DNA of 15,114 nucleotides, taken from an uncultured Clostridia bacterium. GTDB lineage: Bacteria > Bacillota > Clostridia > TANB77 > CAG-508. Under the pieces are notes generated by a model. The model searched no databases. It worked only from the letters and a program-made list of their open reading frames with translations, and was not told the origin of the DNA. Location: positions 1 through 15,114 of the forward strand of contig CAKOVP010000032.1 in NCBI GenBank assembly GCA_934122035.1, written 5' to 3'. Below are positions 14,492 to 15,114 of the stretch, piece after piece. The stretch's first letter is position 1. Every line of letters begins with the position of its first letter. The translations under genes and the position numbers were made by a program.

Positions 14492-14522
14492 CGCCCAAAG
14501 GGGACGTCCCTTCTTGGGCGAA
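14490..14522. repeat. GC-rich long palindrome next to the murG terminator
   Basis: TTCGCCCAA (14490-14498) pairs with TTGGGCGAA (14514-14522). Inside it GGGACGTCCC (14501-14510) is itself a perfect palindrome, leaving a single unpaired C at 14513 and one G-T pair. The 33-base unit is far richer in G+C than the surroundings. A GTTTT follows it, so it could act as a second terminator or be a REP-like repeat. Confidence 0.75.
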
Positions 14523-14576
14523 GTTTTGAAATTTTTGAAAATATCAATATAGACAATTAAACAAATTGACTTGTAA

Positions 14577-14593
14577 TGTCGAAATTTGTCGAA
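14577..14593 (+). promoter_or_regulatory. Tandem Spo0A boxes (TGTCGAA x2, 10-bp spacing)
   Basis: Two exact copies of the 0A-box core TGTCGAA start at 14577 and 14587, in the same orientation and one helical turn apart. The same periodicity places a degenerate CGTCATA at 14597-14603. Phosphorylated Spo0A is known to bind tandem 0A boxes of this spacing. The boxes end 19 bases before the -35 of the DUF6514 promoter, which suits activation, though repression is possible. Confidence 0.75.
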
Positions 14594-14612
14594 ACCCGTC
14601 ATACGGTTTTCC

Positions 14613-14641
14613 TTGTAACAATACAACTATGGTGATATGAT
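14613..14641 (+). promoter_or_regulatory. Promoter of the DUF6514 gene, extended -10
   Basis: TTGTAA (14613-14618), a 17-base spacer and TATGAT (14636-14641) form the promoter, with TGA at 14633-14635 giving an extended -10. The start of transcription should lie near 14648, about 25 bases before the start codon. Confidence 0.65.
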
Positions 14642-14673
14642 AATAAGAACCATAAAAAAAGGAGGAAAACACT

Positions 14674-15015
14674 ATGATAGGGTTTAAAAAATTATGTCAG
14701 GAAACTGTAATAAGCAAAAAAGCTAATATTGAATTGCCTTCAATAATAAAACTTGAATATTACAAAACGGAAAGCAAATTACCTCAAAATAAGAAATATG
14801 GTATAGAAGTAAGAAAACAAGAAATTGAAGGCAATAAAGTCACTGAAGAAAAGGTAAGTGAATATGAATTGTCTAACAATGAAAAGTTAATAGATAATTT
14901 ACTTAGAATATTAGTAAAAAATAAAGTAACACCAGTTACGACAAGTGATGTAATAACAGATTTCAAAAAAGAACCAGAGCTAATATTTAGTATATGTAAA
15001 AGCTACTCTAATTAA
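14674..15015 (+). CDS. DUF6514 family protein, function unknown
   Basis: This 113-residue protein has no signal peptide or membrane segment. The order KYGIEV (about 41-46), an acidic middle section, a leucine-rich helix around 69-83 and KNKVTPVTTSDVITDF (84-99) matches the DUF6514 pattern that I recall from clostridial genomes (YGIE..., then N-VTPV-DV). The molecular role is not known to me. AAAGGAGG ending at 14665 gives a strong start. The gene is monocistronic, with its own promoter, two upstream Spo0A boxes and a terminator overlapping its stop codon. This suggests expression at the onset of sporulation or stationary phase. The family call is fairly confident; the regulation is inference. 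Confidence 0.75.
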   Translation: MIGFKKLCQETVISKKANIELPSIIKLEYYKTESKLPQNKKYGIEVRKQEIEGNKVTEEKVSEYELSNNEKLIDNLLRILVKNKVTPVTTSDVITDFKKEPELIFSICKSYSN

Positions 15016-15027
15016 AGAGTAGTTTTT
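14998..15027 (+). terminator. Terminator overlapping the DUF6514 stop codon
   Basis: CTACTCT (15003-15009) pairs with AGAGTAG (15016-15022), extended by A/T pairs and one G-T pair, with a T run at 15023-15027. The TAA stop (15013-15015) sits in the loop. Confidence 0.8.
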
Positions 15028-15054
15028 GAATTTTGAAATATATAGGTTTAAAAT
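15026..15054 (+). promoter_or_regulatory. Candidate promoter for the gene at the right edge
   Basis: TTGAAT (15026-15031), 17 bases, then TAAAAT (15049-15054). The -35 overlaps the end of the preceding terminator T run. In such AT-rich sequence a chance match is possible. Confidence 0.4.
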
Positions 15055-15105
15055 AGATATGTCACACATACATTGAAAATAAAATATTGAAAAGAGAGCA
15101 CAAAA

Positions 15106-15114
15106 ATGATATTG
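15106..15114 (+). CDS. Start of a truncated CDS at the window edge
   Basis: ATG at 15106 begins an open frame of three codons (M-I-L) before the window ends. A weak GAGAG at 15094-15098 lies 7 bases upstream. The orientation and spacing fit a new gene after the DUF6514 unit, but the product cannot be identified. Confidence 0.4.

Noticed and set aside
14309..14626. 105-residue minus-strand ORF over the end of murG and the palindrome
   Set aside because: It overlaps murG, two hairpins and the Spo0A boxes. It has low-complexity Phe-rich composition from the poly-A tract and no ribosome site.
15067..15074. CATACATT as a sigma-E-type -10 for the edge gene
   Set aside because: No acceptable sigma-E -35 lies at the right distance, and the downstream gene is unknown.

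Overview
The window is a stretch of chromosome from a strongly AT-rich, endospore-forming Bacillota, most likely a member of Clostridia. The evidence is a germination protease gene (gpr), a SpoVE/FtsW-type gene, a MurE with the meso-DAP signature DNPR, heavy use of ATA, AGA and TTA codons, strong AGGAGG-type ribosome sites, and a DUF6514 family gene, which I know from clostridia. Most of the window is a conserved housekeeping and cell-wall region. No insertion sequence, CRISPR array or prophage is visible.

Layout. Bases 1-249 hold the 3' part of tRNA-Asp(GUC), a complete tRNA-Phe(GAA) and a terminator. Bases 265-1450 hold a self-contained unit: extended -10 promoter, possible 7-codon leader ORF, a YhcG/DUF1016 PDDEXK nuclease gene, and a terminator. 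This is the only accessory-looking gene. Bases 1577-7351 carry four co-directional genes: murB, a variant membrane-anchored yvcK, a GH133-type glycogen debranching enzyme and holA (DNA polymerase III delta). They end at a terminator that also appears to contain a forespore-type promoter for gpr. The gpr gene converges with a minus-strand RluA-family pseudouridine synthase, and the two share a bidirectional terminator. The synthase has a strong promoter placed so that its mRNA should be almost leaderless. A divergent sigma-A promoter then drives murE-mraY-ftsW/spoVE, which ends at a terminator. The murG gene follows, and then a GC-rich palindromic element. The last complete gene encodes a DUF6514 protein. 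Its extended -10 promoter is preceded by two exact tandem TGTCGAA (Spo0A) boxes spaced 10 bp apart. A final CDS begins at the right edge.

How the genes work together. MurB, MurE, MraY, the SEDS polymerase and MurG are steps in peptidoglycan precursor synthesis and polymerisation. YvcK-family proteins link central carbon metabolism to wall synthesis, and here yvcK sits directly before a glycogen-debranching gene. Gpr and the putative Spo0A-controlled DUF6514 gene tie the region to sporulation. Several usual partners are absent: rapZ and whiA beside yvcK, and murF and murD in the mur cluster.

Limits. Functions come from recognised motifs and remembered family features. No database search, folding calculation or alignment was run. 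Promoters are consensus matches by eye. No gene-free gap longer than 300 bases exists in the window.
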